A stretch of DNA of 64,000 bases from Mesorhizobium sp. 65-26 (GTDB lineage Bacteria; Pseudomonadota; Alphaproteobacteria; Rhizobiales; Rhizobiaceae). The translations under genes were made by a program, and so were the position numbers. The notes under the pieces were generated by a model. The model was not told where the DNA came from. It ran no database searches and saw only the letters and a list, made by a program, of their open reading frames with translations. The DNA lies in NCBI GenBank assembly GCA_001899205.1, contig MKVL01000032.1, positions 116,897 to 180,896 on the forward strand, read 5' to 3'. This document shows positions 52,632 to 62,040 of this stretch, in pieces (position 1 is the first letter of the stretch; each line of letters opens with the position of its first letter).

Positions 52632-54068
52632 CTAGCGGCTGCTCTGCACGTCCGAGCCCACATAGGCGATGCGCAGCATGTTGGTCGAGCCGGGCGTCCT
52701 CAGCGGCACGCCGGCCGTGATGATCACCCGGTCGCCAGGCTTGCCGAACCCTTCGTCGAAGGCGATACGGCAGGCGCGGTTGACCATGTCGTCGAGATCG
52801 ATGGCGTCGGGCGACACGACGCAATGCGTGCCCCACAGGAGCGACAGGCGCCGCGCCGTGTTGACGATCGGCGACAGCGCGATGATCGGCACCTGCGGAC
52901 GCTCGCGCGCCGCGCGCAGGCCGGTGTTGCCTGATGCAGTGTACGTGATGATGGCCGACAGCTTCAGCGTCTCGGCTATTTCGCGCGAGGCCAGCGAAAT
53001 GGCGTCGGCGCCGGTCGCTTCCGGCTCGGAACGCTGCGCATTGATGATGCCGGCGTAGGTCGGGTCGGTCTCGACCTTGGTGGCGATGCGGTTCATCATC
53101 GCGACCGCCTCGACGGGATAGGCGCCGGCGGCCGATTCCGCCGAGAGCATGATCGCGTCGGCGCCTTCGAAGACGGCGATGGAAACGTCGGAAACCTCGG
53201 CGCGTGTCGGCACCGGCGCCGTGATCATCGATTCCAGCATCTGCGTGGCGATCACTACCGGCTTGCCGGCGCGGCGCGCGGCGCGCGTGATCTGCTTCTG
53301 GATGCCGGGCACCGCCTCCAGCGGCATCTCGACGCCGAGATCGCCGCGGGCGACCATAAGCGCGTCCGACAGTTCGATGATCTCGGGCAGGCGGGCGACC
53401 GCCTGCGGCTTTTCGATCTTGGCCATGATCAGCGCCCGGCCGCGCGCGATCTTTCGCGCCTCGGCGAGATCCTCGGGCCGTTGCACGAAGGACAGCGCGA
53501 CCCAGTCGACGCCGGTGGCCAGCACCGCGTCGAGATCCCTGCGATCCTTCTCCGTCAGCGCGCCGACCGGCAGTTCGGTGTCGGGCAGGCTGACGCCCTT
53601 CTTGTCGGAAATGGTGGTCCCGGCGACGACGGTGCAGATGATCGCCTTGCCCGTGCTCTTGACCGCCTTCAGCTCGAGTTTGCCGTCGTCGATCAAAAGC
53701 CTGTGGCCGGCCTCGACCGACTTCAGGATCTCGGGATGCGGCAGGTAAACACGGTTCGAATCGCCCGGCTCCGGATTGTCGTCGAGGGTGAAGGTCTGGC
53801 CGGGGCTCAGCACTTCCTTGCCGTTGGCGAACTTGCCGACCCGCAGCTTCGGCCCCTGCAGGTCCGCCAGGATGCCGATCGGCCGTCCGACGGCGCCCTC
53901 GACCGAACGGATGCGCCCGACCAGCGTGCGCATCAGTTCGTGGTCGGTATGGCTCATGTTGATGCGGAAGACGTCGGCGCCGGCTTCGAAGAGCTTCCTC
54001 AGCATGTCTTCGGAGGAGGACGCCGGGCCGATGGTGGCGAGGATCTTGACCTTGCGGTTTCTTCTCAT
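52632..54068 (-). CDS. pyk: Pyruvate kinase
   Basis: A 478-residue pyruvate kinase that transfers phosphate from phosphoenolpyruvate to ADP. Signature stretches are VKILATIGPASSSEDMLRKLFEAGADVFRINMSHT near the start, IMAKIEKPQAVARLPEII with the catalytic Lys, MVARGDLGVEMPLEAVPGIQK, and a C-terminal effector domain from TGADAISLASREIAETL. The ATG overlaps the stop of the upstream DUF1036 gene (ATGA). It completes the lower glycolytic steps encoded in the window. Confidence 0.97.
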   Translation of the reverse strand: MRRNRKVKILATIGPASSSEDMLRKLFEAGADVFRINMSHTDHELMRTLVGRIRSVEGAVGRPIGILADLQGPKLRVGKFANGKEVLSPGQTFTLDDNPEPGDSNRVYLPHPEILKSVEAGHRLLIDDGKLELKAVKSTGKAIICTVVAGTTISDKKGVSLPDTELPVGALTEKDRRDLDAVLATGVDWVALSFVQRPEDLAEARKIARGRALIMAKIEKPQAVARLPEIIELSDALMVARGDLGVEMPLEAVPGIQKQITRAARRAGKPVVIATQMLESMITAPVPTRAEVSDVSIAVFEGADAIMLSAESAAGAYPVEAVAMMNRIATKVETDPTYAGIINAQRSEPEATGADAISLASREIAETLKLSAIITYTASGNTGLRAARERPQVPIIALSPIVNTARRLSLLWGTHCVVSPDAIDLDDMVNRACRIAFDEGFGKPGDRVIITAGVPLRTPGSTNMLRIAYVGSDVQSSR

Positions 54069-54547
54069 TGACTGTTCGTTCCGGGGGCTGGGGGAGCGCC
54101 CCCCGTTGAGGGTTCGTCGGTCAGCTGGACCATCCAGCTTGCCTGCTCGCCCGTGTCGTATTCCTGGAAACCGGCGCGCTGGAAGCCTCGGGCAACGCAG
54201 TCGGTGACGCCGGCGATCTTGAACTCTTTCTCGGCCACGCACATGCTGATCGGACCATCCCAGCGACCGCCGCGCTCGGCGTCTTCTGCGTAAAGATAGT
54301 AAAACCTTGATGACAGCGGGCCTTCGATCAAGGTCTTGCAGCTCGACTTCTCGATGTGCCACCAGCCTTCGGTGATCCAGCCGGCCTTGGCGCGGTAACC
54401 GATGCCGACGCCAACGAGGTTCTGCGTGGCATTGCAGACACGGAAGTCAGCCCGCGCCGGCGAGGCCGAAGCCAGCACCCCGAAAGCCAGCGCCAGTGCG
54501 GGCACGGCCAGGGCGCAACGCGCGCGTGCCTTGCCGGCGGACTCCAT
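54065..54547 (-). CDS. DUF1036 family exported protein
   Basis: A 160-residue exported protein with a signal peptide (to about residue 33, SPARADF). The DUF1036 domain shows FRVCNATQNLVGVGIGYRAKAGWITEGWWHIEKSSCKTLIEGPL and FYYLYAEDAERGGRWDGPISMCVAEKEFKI. Function unknown. The ATG at 54547 follows AAGGGGTTTGCA. Its stop overlaps the pyk start (ATGA), so the two are coupled; DUF1036 genes directly upstream of pyk are common in rhizobia. Confidence 0.84.
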   Translation of the reverse strand: MESAGKARARCALAVPALALAFGVLASASPARADFRVCNATQNLVGVGIGYRAKAGWITEGWWHIEKSSCKTLIEGPLSSRFYYLYAEDAERGGRWDGPISMCVAEKEFKIAGVTDCVARGFQRAGFQEYDTGEQASWMVQLTDEPSTGGAPPAPGTNSQ

Positions 54548-54791
54548 TGCAAACCCCTTCAAGCACCACATCAGCATCTTTCAACGCCCCTTTTCGGAGA
54601 ACTGCGGACGCATGTCAACGCGCCGTTTTGACGAATCCAATCGATTTAGAGCGGCAATTGGCACACGGCTCGACATGGATTGCGGATTTTTGCGGAAACC
54701 GTGGCCAAACAACGGCATTGCGCCAGCGTCCTCTTCGTGGAATGACGATACCATCCTCCCCACGAGCCAGCGACCAGACCATTTTCAGCCA

Positions 54792-55619
54792 ATGACCCGA
54801 TCCACAGTTTTCGCGCCGTTCGACATTGTCGAAGGCGACCGCAAGCGAGGCATCGTGCTGGTGGCAGACCACGCCCGTCGCGATCTGCCGGAGGATTATG
54901 GCAGCCTCGGCCTGCCGGCGGCGGAGTTCGACCGCCACATCGCCTACGACATCGGCGTCGAAGCGGTGACGCGCGAACTGGCGGCGGCACTCGACGTGCC
55001 GGCGGTGCTCGCCAATTTCTCGCGGTTGCTCATCGACCCGAACCGGGGCGAGGACGACCCGACGCTGATCCGCCAGCTCTATGATGGCACCGTCATATCC
55101 GGAAACTATCCGATGGCCGCCAAGGAGCGTGAAAGGCGGCTCGACGACTTCTACCGGCCCTACCACGATGCCGTCGGCGCGATGATCGCTTCCGTCGCGC
55201 AGGCATCGGGGAAAGCTCCTTTCATCCTCTCGGTGCACTCCTTCACCCCGGTAATGCAAGGGGTTATCCGCCCATGGCATGTCGGCATCCTGTGGGACCT
55301 GGACGACCGGGCGGCGCGCCCGCTGATCGACATGCTGGCCGGCGACCCTGCGCTGACCGTCGGCGACAACGAGCCCTATGACGGAGCGCTGCGCGGCGAC
55401 ACCATGTACCGGCATGCCATCGTCAACGGCTTCGCCCACGCCCTGGTCGAGATCCGCCAGGATCTGATCGCCAGCGATGCCGACGCGCGGGCATGGGCCG
55501 GCCGGCTGGCGCCGATCGTTGACGCGATCGACCGCCGTCCCGATATACATGAGGTCAAGATCTTCGGCTCGCGCACCGGGCCGCTGCAAGGAGGCTCCCA
55601 TGACCGGACTCAGCGATGA
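54792..55619 (+). CDS. N-formylglutamate amidohydrolase family protein
   Basis: A 275-residue zinc-dependent amidohydrolase-like protein of the FGase/HutG family. VLVADHARRDLPEDYGSLGLP is the family start, with FSRLLIDPNRGEDDPTLI and FILSVHSFTPVMQG supplying conserved metal-ligand and catalytic residues. Family members hydrolyse N-formyl-L-glutamate or related amides; no other hut gene is near, so the natural substrate is open. Its last ~20 bases overlap the next gene. Confidence 0.87.
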   Translation: MTRSTVFAPFDIVEGDRKRGIVLVADHARRDLPEDYGSLGLPAAEFDRHIAYDIGVEAVTRELAAALDVPAVLANFSRLLIDPNRGEDDPTLIRQLYDGTVISGNYPMAAKERERRLDDFYRPYHDAVGAMIASVAQASGKAPFILSVHSFTPVMQGVIRPWHVGILWDLDDRAARPLIDMLAGDPALTVGDNEPYDGALRGDTMYRHAIVNGFAHALVEIRQDLIASDADARAWAGRLAPIVDAIDRRPDIHEVKIFGSRTGPLQGGSHDRTQR

Positions 55620-55908
55620 GCAACGACGCGACTTCGAGGCCGCGGCCTTTCGGCGGCTGGTCGAGCATCTGCGCCAGCGCACGGACGTGCAGAACATCGA
55701 CCTGATGAACCTCGCCGGCTTCTGCCGCAACTGCCTGTCCAACTGGTATCGCGAGGCGGCCGAGGCCGAAGGCGTCGACCTGTCCAAGGACCAGTCGCGC
55801 GAGATCGTCTACGGCATGCCTTACGCCGAGTGGCAGGCGCGCTACCAGACGGAAGCCTCCGACGCCAAGAAGGCGGCGTTCGAGACGAACCGGCCGAAGG
55901 ACCACTGA
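55600..55908 (+). CDS. DUF1244 family protein
   Basis: A 102-residue protein of the DUF1244 family. The core FEAAAFRRLVEHLRQRTDVQNIDLMNLAGFCRNCLSNWYREAAEAEG has the conserved CRNCLSxWY motif, and YGMPYAEWQARYQ is near the C-terminus. No known reaction. It starts 20 bases before the end of the amidohydrolase gene, with an AAGGAGGCTCCC ribosome site inside that gene's end, so the two are translationally linked. Confidence 0.9.
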   Translation: MTGLSDEQRRDFEAAAFRRLVEHLRQRTDVQNIDLMNLAGFCRNCLSNWYREAAEAEGVDLSKDQSREIVYGMPYAEWQARYQTEASDAKKAAFETNRPKDH

Positions 55909-56100
55909 CCTTCCGATAAGGGACCACGCAGGCGACCGGCCCGGCGCCGCTGGTACCCGTCTGCATGTATGGAGCGCGACCCGTCCTCGATACTGGACTC
56001 CGGGACGCCAGCCATCCATCATCCGCCGCGTTCATGAGGTTCGGAACTGCGCGCAGTCCGGCATGGACATGTCCGGCAGCAGGGGGAAACGCTGGCACTC

Positions 56101-57558
56101 ATGTGGAATCTCATGCTCACCCATTGGCCACACGTTCTCGCGGTCGTCTCCGCGCTGATCGCGGCCATAGCGAGCATCCACGCGACGATGACCAAGGACG
56201 AGGTGCGTGCCGCCATAGGCTGGGTCGGCGTCATCATCCTGTCGCCGATCATCGGCGCCTTGCTCTACGCGATAGCCGGCATCAACCGTATCAGGCGCGG
56301 CACGATCACCGCCGAGCGCGCGGCGACCCGCCAGGAGATGCTCGCGCACCCCCGCTTCGATGCCGACAACAGCCTCGTCGCCAGCAGGTTCGGCAGGCGC
56401 TTCACCGCGCTCAAGACGCTGGGCGACAGGATCACCCATCACCGGCTGACGACGGCAAACGCCATCGAGACGCTGAAGACCGGCGACGAGGCCTACGCGG
56501 CGATGATCGCCGCGATCGCCGGCGCGCGGCGCAGCGTCATCCTCGAGACCTACATCTTCGACCGCGATCCTATCGGCCAGCGCGTCGCCGATGCGCTGAT
56601 GTCGGCCGTCAAGCGGGGCGTCGCGGTGCGCGTGCTGATCGATGCCGTCGGCGCCCGCTATTCGGTGCCCAGCATCGTCGGCTATCTGCGCGAGGAGGGT
56701 GTGCCGACCGAGGTGTTCAACGGCCGCATCATCATGGGACTGCGCCTGCCCTATGCCAACCTGCGCACGCACAGGAAGATCCTGGTGGTGGACGGCGTCA
56801 CCGCCTTCGTCGGCGGCATGAACATCCGCCAGGGCTTCACCACCGAATTCGCCGGAGCCGAGAGCGCCAGGGACACGCACTTCCGCGTCACCGGCCCCAT
56901 CGTTTCGAACATATTCACCGTCGCGGCCGAGGACTGGCAGTTCGCCAGGGGCGAGAGGCTGACGGACGAAGCCTGGCGCAACGATTCGTCCGAGGGTGAG
57001 CCGGGGTCGCCGGTGCTGATGCGGGTCGTCGCTTCCGGCCCGGACGCCAGTCTCGAGACCAGCCACAAGATGCTGATGGGCGCGTTCTCGGTGGCGCGAA
57101 ACTCGATCCGCATCATGTCGCCCTATTTCCTGCCCGATCGCGAATTGATCAGCGCGTTGACGACCGCGGCGCGGCGCGGTGTCGATATCGATATCGTCGT
57201 GCCCGCGGTCAACAACCTGCTGCTCGTCGACCGGGCGATGACGGCCCAGTTCAACCAGGTGCTGAAGAGCTACTGCCGCATCTGGCGCGCCACCGGGCCT
57301 TTCGACCACTCCAAGCTGCTCGCCGTCGACGGCACCTGGGCCTTTGTCGGCTCGTCAAATCTCGACCCCCGCTCGCTCCGGCTGAATTTCGAGATCGACC
57401 TTGAGGTGCTCGATCCCGATTTCGCAACCGGCATCGACCAGCGCATCGGCACGGCGATGGCATCGGCGACGGAGGTGACGCTGGCGACGTTGCGTGCCCG
57501 TCCGTTCCTTACCCGCCTGATCGATCGCATCCTGTGGCTCGGTTCGCCATATCTTTGA
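56101..57558 (+). CDS. Cardiolipin synthase-like phospholipase D protein
   Basis: A 485-residue membrane enzyme. Two N-terminal hydrophobic segments (about residues 8-28 and 36-58) precede two phospholipase D domains. The HKD motifs are intact: HRKILVVDGVTAFVGGMNIRQG near residue 222 and HSKLLAVDGTWAFVGSSNLDPRS near residue 403. This is the Cls layout, which makes cardiolipin from phosphatidylglycerol. Rhizobia have more than one PLD-type synthase, so the exact donor is not certain. Confidence 0.9.
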   Translation: MWNLMLTHWPHVLAVVSALIAAIASIHATMTKDEVRAAIGWVGVIILSPIIGALLYAIAGINRIRRGTITAERAATRQEMLAHPRFDADNSLVASRFGRRFTALKTLGDRITHHRLTTANAIETLKTGDEAYAAMIAAIAGARRSVILETYIFDRDPIGQRVADALMSAVKRGVAVRVLIDAVGARYSVPSIVGYLREEGVPTEVFNGRIIMGLRLPYANLRTHRKILVVDGVTAFVGGMNIRQGFTTEFAGAESARDTHFRVTGPIVSNIFTVAAEDWQFARGERLTDEAWRNDSSEGEPGSPVLMRVVASGPDASLETSHKMLMGAFSVARNSIRIMSPYFLPDRELISALTTAARRGVDIDIVVPAVNNLLLVDRAMTAQFNQVLKSYCRIWRATGPFDHSKLLAVDGTWAFVGSSNLDPRSLRLNFEIDLEVLDPDFATGIDQRIGTAMASATEVTLATLRARPFLTRLIDRILWLGSPYL

Positions 57559-57577
57559 CAGGCAAACCTTTACGATG

Positions 57578-57704
57578 CCGCGATAGTTTGATTCCCGGCC
57601 GATTGCCGGAGCCGCCCACCTTACCTAGGTAAGGTGATGGTTATCGCTTCCAGGCGTCGCGTGCCTTGACGCAAGGGGTTCCGTGATAGTTTGATTTCCG
57701 ACCG
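57578..57704. repeat. 24-bp direct repeat flanking a palindrome
   Basis: CCGCGATAGTTTGATTCCCGGCCG (57578-57601) and a copy with three mismatches at 57681-57704 are 103 bases apart. Between them lies the palindrome at 57617-57636. The block is the whole region between the cardiolipin synthase and the endonuclease/phosphatase gene. Confidence 0.75.
57617..57636. promoter_or_regulatory. 20-bp perfect palindrome (probable operator)
   Basis: CACCTTACCTAGGTAAGGTG is a perfect 20-base palindrome centred in the gap upstream of the endonuclease/exonuclease/phosphatase gene. It is the size of a homodimer binding site. The regulator is unknown. Confidence 0.6.
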
Positions 57705-57723
57705 GAAGGAGACGGAAACGATC

Positions 57724-58542
57724 ATGCGCAGAATGGGTCTTCCAGCCACCGTTTTGGCGAACATCCGCAAGGCAAGGCACGCCGTCCACTCCACCCCGCT
57801 CTCTCGCACCAGCCCGTCGGAGGTGCTCGTCGCCTCCTACAACGTCCACAAATGCGTCGGCATGGACGGCAGGTTCGATCCGGAACGCATCGGCCAGGTC
57901 ATCCACGAGATCGACGCCGACGTCATCGCGCTGCAGGAGGCCGACAAGCGCTTCGGCGACCGCAACGGGCTGCTCAACCTTGCCCGTCTGGAGCGCGACA
58001 CGGGCCTCGCGATCGTGCCGGTCTCGGGCATGGCCAAGGCGCATGGCTGGCACGGCAACGTGGTGCTGTTCAGGCGCGGAGCCGTGCGCGACGTTCACCA
58101 GATCAGGCTGCCGGGGCTGGAGCCGCGCGGCGCCGTGGTGGCCGAGATCGAACTGGAGGCGGGCGGCGCCGTCCGCATCGTGGCCGCGCATTTCGGCCTG
58201 CTGCGCCGGGCGCGCCAGCATCAGGCGCGGATGATCTTCGACATCATGAAGGCCAGGGAGGAGATACCGACCCTGCTTCTCGGCGACCTCAACGAGTGGC
58301 GCCTCAACGGCCGTTCCGCCCTCACCACGCTCGACACGGCCTTCGGGCCGCTGCCGGCCGCCGTGCCGAGCTTCCCGTCGCGCCTGCCGCTGTTCGCGCT
58401 CGATCGCATCATCGCCAACCGCAACGACATCCTCTCGCCCGTCACAGTCCATGACACGCCCCTGGCGCGGGTGGCTTCCGACCATTTGCCGATCAAGGCC
58501 TTCGTCAACCTCGCGCCGGCGCTGGAACGCGAAGCCGCCTGA
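57724..58542 (+). CDS. Endonuclease/exonuclease/phosphatase family protein
   Basis: A 272-residue metal-dependent hydrolase of the EEP family. Landmarks are VASYNVHKCVGMDGRFDPERI, the metal-binding Glu in VIALQEAD, LLGDLNEWRLNGRS and the C-terminal His in VASDHLPIKAFV. Members include nucleases and lipid/sugar phosphatases. In several rhizobia this gene follows a PLD-type cardiolipin synthase gene, as here, so a phospholipid link is plausible. ATG 57724 is used; the AGGAGACG ribosome site is ~9 bases upstream. Confidence 0.85.
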   Translation: MRRMGLPATVLANIRKARHAVHSTPLSRTSPSEVLVASYNVHKCVGMDGRFDPERIGQVIHEIDADVIALQEADKRFGDRNGLLNLARLERDTGLAIVPVSGMAKAHGWHGNVVLFRRGAVRDVHQIRLPGLEPRGAVVAEIELEAGGAVRIVAAHFGLLRRARQHQARMIFDIMKAREEIPTLLLGDLNEWRLNGRSALTTLDTAFGPLPAAVPSFPSRLPLFALDRIIANRNDILSPVTVHDTPLARVASDHLPIKAFVNLAPALEREAA

Positions 58543-58733
58543 GCCGTAGCCGCGATCCCTGACGGCTGATCCACGAGCGGAACAAGCGCGAACCGCGAAG
58601 CCGGTCGAGCGTTCCGGATGTCCATCATCTCCGTCCCACCGCTGGCCCAAAAACTTTCAAGCACGGCGACTTGACTGGGAATTGAATCGATCTAATTTGC
58701 CGCGCGAGGCCAATTTTCACCGGATTCGACCAG

Positions 58734-59909
58734 ATGCGCACCGCCAACGCGATGCAAGCCGCGATACATGGACGTTGGGCCGTGGCAGCCATGTTTCTCG
58801 CCAACGGCTTTCTGACCGGCAGTTGGGCGCCGCAGATCCCCGTGTTCCTGACCCGGCTGGAGATATCCAAGTTCACGCTCGGCCTGCTGATCCTGCTGTT
58901 CGGCGCCGGCGCGGTCACCGCCATGACCTGGTGCGGCCACCTGATTTCCCGGCACGGTTCACGCACGGTGCTGCGCTGGTTCGGCGTGTGCGCGAGCTTT
59001 GGCCTGCTGGTCGTGGCGCTGGCGCCCGACGTGCCGCTGGCGGCCGTCGCCATGTTCCTGTTCGGCGGTTCGGTCGGTGGCATGGACGTCGCCATGAACG
59101 CCAACGCTGTCATTGTCGAGCGCAAGCTGGGCCGCGCGGTCATGTCCTCCTCGCACGGCTTCTGGAGCCTTGGCGGTTTTGCCGGTGGGGCGCTCGGCGG
59201 CTTCGCCATCCAGCACTATGGCCATCTCGCCCATGCGAGCGCCGTGACGGTGCTCGCTTTCGTGGTCGTCCTGCTGGCGCTTCGCCATCTGGTCGCCGAG
59301 GAACGAATGGTGACGGCCGAGCACCACAGATTCTCGCTGCCCGCCAATCCCGTGGTCTATCTCGTCGGCCTGATGGCCCTGCTGACGATGATCTCGGAGG
59401 GCGCCGTGCTCGACTGGGGCGCGCTCTACCTGCGCCAGGAACTCGGCGCCGACCTTGCCGTCGCCGGCCTCGCCTACGCGGCCTTCTCCGGCGTCATGGC
59501 GATCATGCGTTTCTTCGGCGACGGCGTGCGCAACCGCTTTGGCGCGGTCTCGACGCTGCGCTGCTCGGCGCTGATCGCCGCCATCGGCATGCTGGTGGCC
59601 GGCCTCTCGCCATCGCCCTATCTCGCCATCGCGGCCTTCGCCTTCTGCGGCTTCGGCATCGCCAACATGGTGCCGATCATCTTCTCTGCCGGCGGCAACC
59701 AGGAGGGCATGTCGTCAGGCACCGGCATGAGCGTGGTCACCACCATGGGCTACTCAGGCATACTGGTGGCGCCCTCGGCGATCGGCTTCGTCGCGGAGCA
59801 TTCGAGCTTCGGCCCGATCTTTATCGCCATGGCCGCGCTCCTGATCGTTGTCCTGCTGATGGCTGGCCTCGCTCATCGCGCCGAGTTCGCGCCCGCGCCG
59901 GCCGAGTAG
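58734..59909 (+). CDS. MFS transporter
   Basis: A 391-residue major facilitator with twelve membrane helices. The first half shows FLANGFLTGSWAPQIPVFLTRLEISKFTLGLLILLFGAGAVTAM and the second half MRFFGDGVRNRFGAVSTLRCSALIAA, with GMDVAMNANAVIVERKLGRAVMSSSHGFWSLGGFAG in the region typical of YbjJ/fucose-permease-like carriers. Substrate unknown. Its 3-prime end overlaps the convergent LysR gene by 37 bases. Confidence 0.85.
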   Translation: MRTANAMQAAIHGRWAVAAMFLANGFLTGSWAPQIPVFLTRLEISKFTLGLLILLFGAGAVTAMTWCGHLISRHGSRTVLRWFGVCASFGLLVVALAPDVPLAAVAMFLFGGSVGGMDVAMNANAVIVERKLGRAVMSSSHGFWSLGGFAGGALGGFAIQHYGHLAHASAVTVLAFVVVLLALRHLVAEERMVTAEHHRFSLPANPVVYLVGLMALLTMISEGAVLDWGALYLRQELGADLAVAGLAYAAFSGVMAIMRFFGDGVRNRFGAVSTLRCSALIAAIGMLVAGLSPSPYLAIAAFAFCGFGIANMVPIIFSAGGNQEGMSSGTGMSVVTTMGYSGILVAPSAIGFVAEHSSFGPIFIAMAALLIVVLLMAGLAHRAEFAPAPAE

Positions 59910-60781
59910 CGCTTCAGCTCCTCATGCAGGAAATCCGCCACGCGGCGGATGCGCACGCTGGTGCGCACGTCGCGATGCATGGCCAGCCATACCGGCAGCG
60001 ACGGCAACGGCAGGCCCGGCAGCAGCTTCTCGACCAGAGGATCGCTATCTGCCAGCGGCTCCTGCCCGAAGCCGACGCCATTGCCGGCCCGCACCGCCTG
60101 CCACAGGACGATCTGGTTGTCCGTGCGGAAACGGAAGGCACCGCGGCCGACCTGCAGGCCGAACATCGAGAAGCCGCGGATGATCTCGTCACTGCGGTCG
60201 AAGCCGATCAGGTCGTGTTCGACGAGATCGGCCGGCTCGCGCGGACGGCCCCGGCGGTCGAGATAGGATTTCGCCGCGCAGGCGCAAAGGCCGATGTCGC
60301 AAACCTTGCGTGCCACCAGTTCGTTCTGCGCCGGCTTGACCATCCGGATCGCGATGTCCGCGTCGCGCCGAAGCAGGTTCTCGACGAGGTTGGAGGCGAC
60401 GATCTCGACCTCTATGCCCGGCTCTTCCCTGCCCAGCCGCGCGATCATCTCCGGCAGCACGAACGCCGCGACCACCTCGCTGGCCGCGACGCGAACCGTC
60501 CCTTCGATCGCCTCCACCGACCCCAGGGCCAGAAGCGAGAAGGCGCTGGCCTGCTCGCTGACCGCCCTGCCGCGCTCGAAAAGCGTGCTGCCGGCCTCCG
60601 TCAGTTCGTAGCCTTGCCGACCACGCCGGAACAGCGTCACGCCCAGCGCCTGCTCGAGCTCGGCGATGTGGCGGCCGAGCGTCGGCTGACTTGAGGCGAG
60701 CCGGCGCGCGGCGGCCGACAGGCTGCCCGTTTCCCCCACGGCCACAAAACTCTTGATCAGGTTCCAGTCGATGTCGCTCAT
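59873..60781 (-). CDS. LysR-family transcriptional regulator
   Basis: A 302-residue LysR regulator. N-terminal HTH: DWNLIKSFVAVGETGSLSAAARRLASSQPTLGRHIAELEQALGVTLFRRGRQG. The effector domain extends to the C-terminus. It is divergent from the epimerase gene with ~95 bases between start codons, the normal layout for a LysR regulator and its target, so it probably controls that gene. Confidence 0.9.
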   Translation of the reverse strand: MSDIDWNLIKSFVAVGETGSLSAAARRLASSQPTLGRHIAELEQALGVTLFRRGRQGYELTEAGSTLFERGRAVSEQASAFSLLALGSVEAIEGTVRVAASEVVAAFVLPEMIARLGREEPGIEVEIVASNLVENLLRRDADIAIRMVKPAQNELVARKVCDIGLCACAAKSYLDRRGRPREPADLVEHDLIGFDRSDEIIRGFSMFGLQVGRGAFRFRTDNQIVLWQAVRAGNGVGFGQEPLADSDPLVEKLLPGLPLPSLPVWLAMHRDVRTSVRIRRVADFLHEELKRYSAGAGANSAR

Positions 60782-60877
60782 TCATTTTTGAATAACATAT
60801 GTCCAATCTTAGTCAATTTCCATTCATCCTCGAAGGCTCCAGATTTGGGATGCAAACGCAAGCAATGGAGATGGACA

Positions 60878-61837
60878 ATGACCAAGATCGCAATCCTGGG
60901 CGCCAACGGCCGGCTCGGCCGCGTGGTCGGCAAGGCCTTCATCGACGCGGGCTTCGATGTCCGCGCCGTCACCCGGACCGGCAAGGTGCCGGCAGAACTC
61001 AAGGGGGCAACCGCGGTTGCCGGCGACGCGCTTGATCGCGCATCGCTCATCGACGCCACCGAGGGCGTCGACATCGTTTTCAATGGCCTGAACCCGATCT
61101 ACACCGACTGGGGTAAATGCCTGCCGATGGCCGAGAACGTCATGGCCGCCTGCCGCGCCAACGGCGCCCTGCACCTCTTCCCCGGTACCGTCTACAACTA
61201 CGGTTCGCCGATGCCGCAGGTGATCACCGAGGAGACGCCGTTCCACCCGACCACCGAGAAGGGCCGCATCCGCTGCGCGATGGAAGACCTCTTCCGCGGT
61301 GAGGCCGAAGCCGGCCGGGTGCGTACCATTGTGCTGAGGGCGGGCGATTTCTTCGGCGGCACGGGTAGCGGCTCATGGTTCGACCTCGTCGTCGCCGCCA
61401 AGATGAAGAAGGGCGTCTACACCGCGCCGGGACCGGCGGACCTCGTGCATGAATGGGCCTACCTGCCCGATTTCGCGGTTGCCTTCGTCGCCGTGGCGCG
61501 CAACCTCGACAAGCTCGGCATCTATGAGGCACTGAACTTTCCTGGCCATGCGGTAACGGATCTGGAAATCATGGCCGCGGCGGAAAAGGCGCTTGCGCGC
61601 CCCCTCAAGATGACCTCGATGCCGTGGTGGGTGCTGCGCGCCGGCAGCCCGTTCGTTCCCATGTGGCGCGAGATCGTGTCCATGTCCTACCTGCGCTTCG
61701 AGCCGCACAGGCTGGTCTCGGCCCGACTGGCCGACATCATCGGCGAAATCCCGCATACCCCGCTCGACCGTGCGGTTTCGGAGGCGCTGGTCGACCTCGG
61801 CATCATCACCGACGGCAACGCGTCGCTGGCCGCGTGA
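60878..61837 (+). CDS. NAD(P)-binding epimerase/dehydratase family protein
   Basis: A 319-residue extended short-chain dehydrogenase. The nucleotide-binding start is KIAILGANGRLGRVVGKAF, with DIVFNGLNPIY and the later LFPGTVYNYGSP. The catalytic YxxxK is not evident in the usual place, so it may be an atypical member (SDR family acting like an NmrA-type redox or isomerase protein). The divergent LysR gene likely controls it. ATG 60878 is selected; the frame upstream begins at an ATG without a domain. Confidence 0.78.
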   Translation: MTKIAILGANGRLGRVVGKAFIDAGFDVRAVTRTGKVPAELKGATAVAGDALDRASLIDATEGVDIVFNGLNPIYTDWGKCLPMAENVMAACRANGALHLFPGTVYNYGSPMPQVITEETPFHPTTEKGRIRCAMEDLFRGEAEAGRVRTIVLRAGDFFGGTGSGSWFDLVVAAKMKKGVYTAPGPADLVHEWAYLPDFAVAFVAVARNLDKLGIYEALNFPGHAVTDLEIMAAAEKALARPLKMTSMPWWVLRAGSPFVPMWREIVSMSYLRFEPHRLVSARLADIIGEIPHTPLDRAVSEALVDLGIITDGNASLAA

Positions 61838-61840
61838 GCG

Positions 61841-61999
61841 TCACAGCCTGCCCATCAGGAGCAGGATCAGCACCACGACCAGCACGAAGCCGACGATGCC
61901 GGAGGGACCATAGCCCCAGGAGCGCGAATGCGGCCATGCCGGTATCGCGCCGATCAGGACGAGGATCAGGATGATGATGACGATGGTGCTGATCGGCAT
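61841..61999 (-). CDS. DUF3309 small membrane protein (52 aa)
   Basis: A 52-residue protein of the DUF3309 family: a hydrophobic helix (TIVIIILILVLIGAIPAW), a short polar turn PHSRSWGYGPSGIVG, and a second helix ending LILLLMGRL. Common in proteobacteria, role unknown. The start at 61999 follows GGGGAGTTCC. It is convergent with the epimerase gene, whose stop codon is adjacent. Confidence 0.85.
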   Translation of the reverse strand: MPISTIVIIILILVLIGAIPAWPHSRSWGYGPSGIVGFVLVVVLILLLMGRL

Positions 62000-62040
62000 G
62001 GAACTCCCCGCATTCGACTGTTTCGACAGGGAGACAATGC

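Noticed and set aside
53740-53780. tRNA-like GGTTCGAATC string
   Set aside because: It lies inside the pyruvate kinase coding sequence and no acceptor or anticodon arms flank it.
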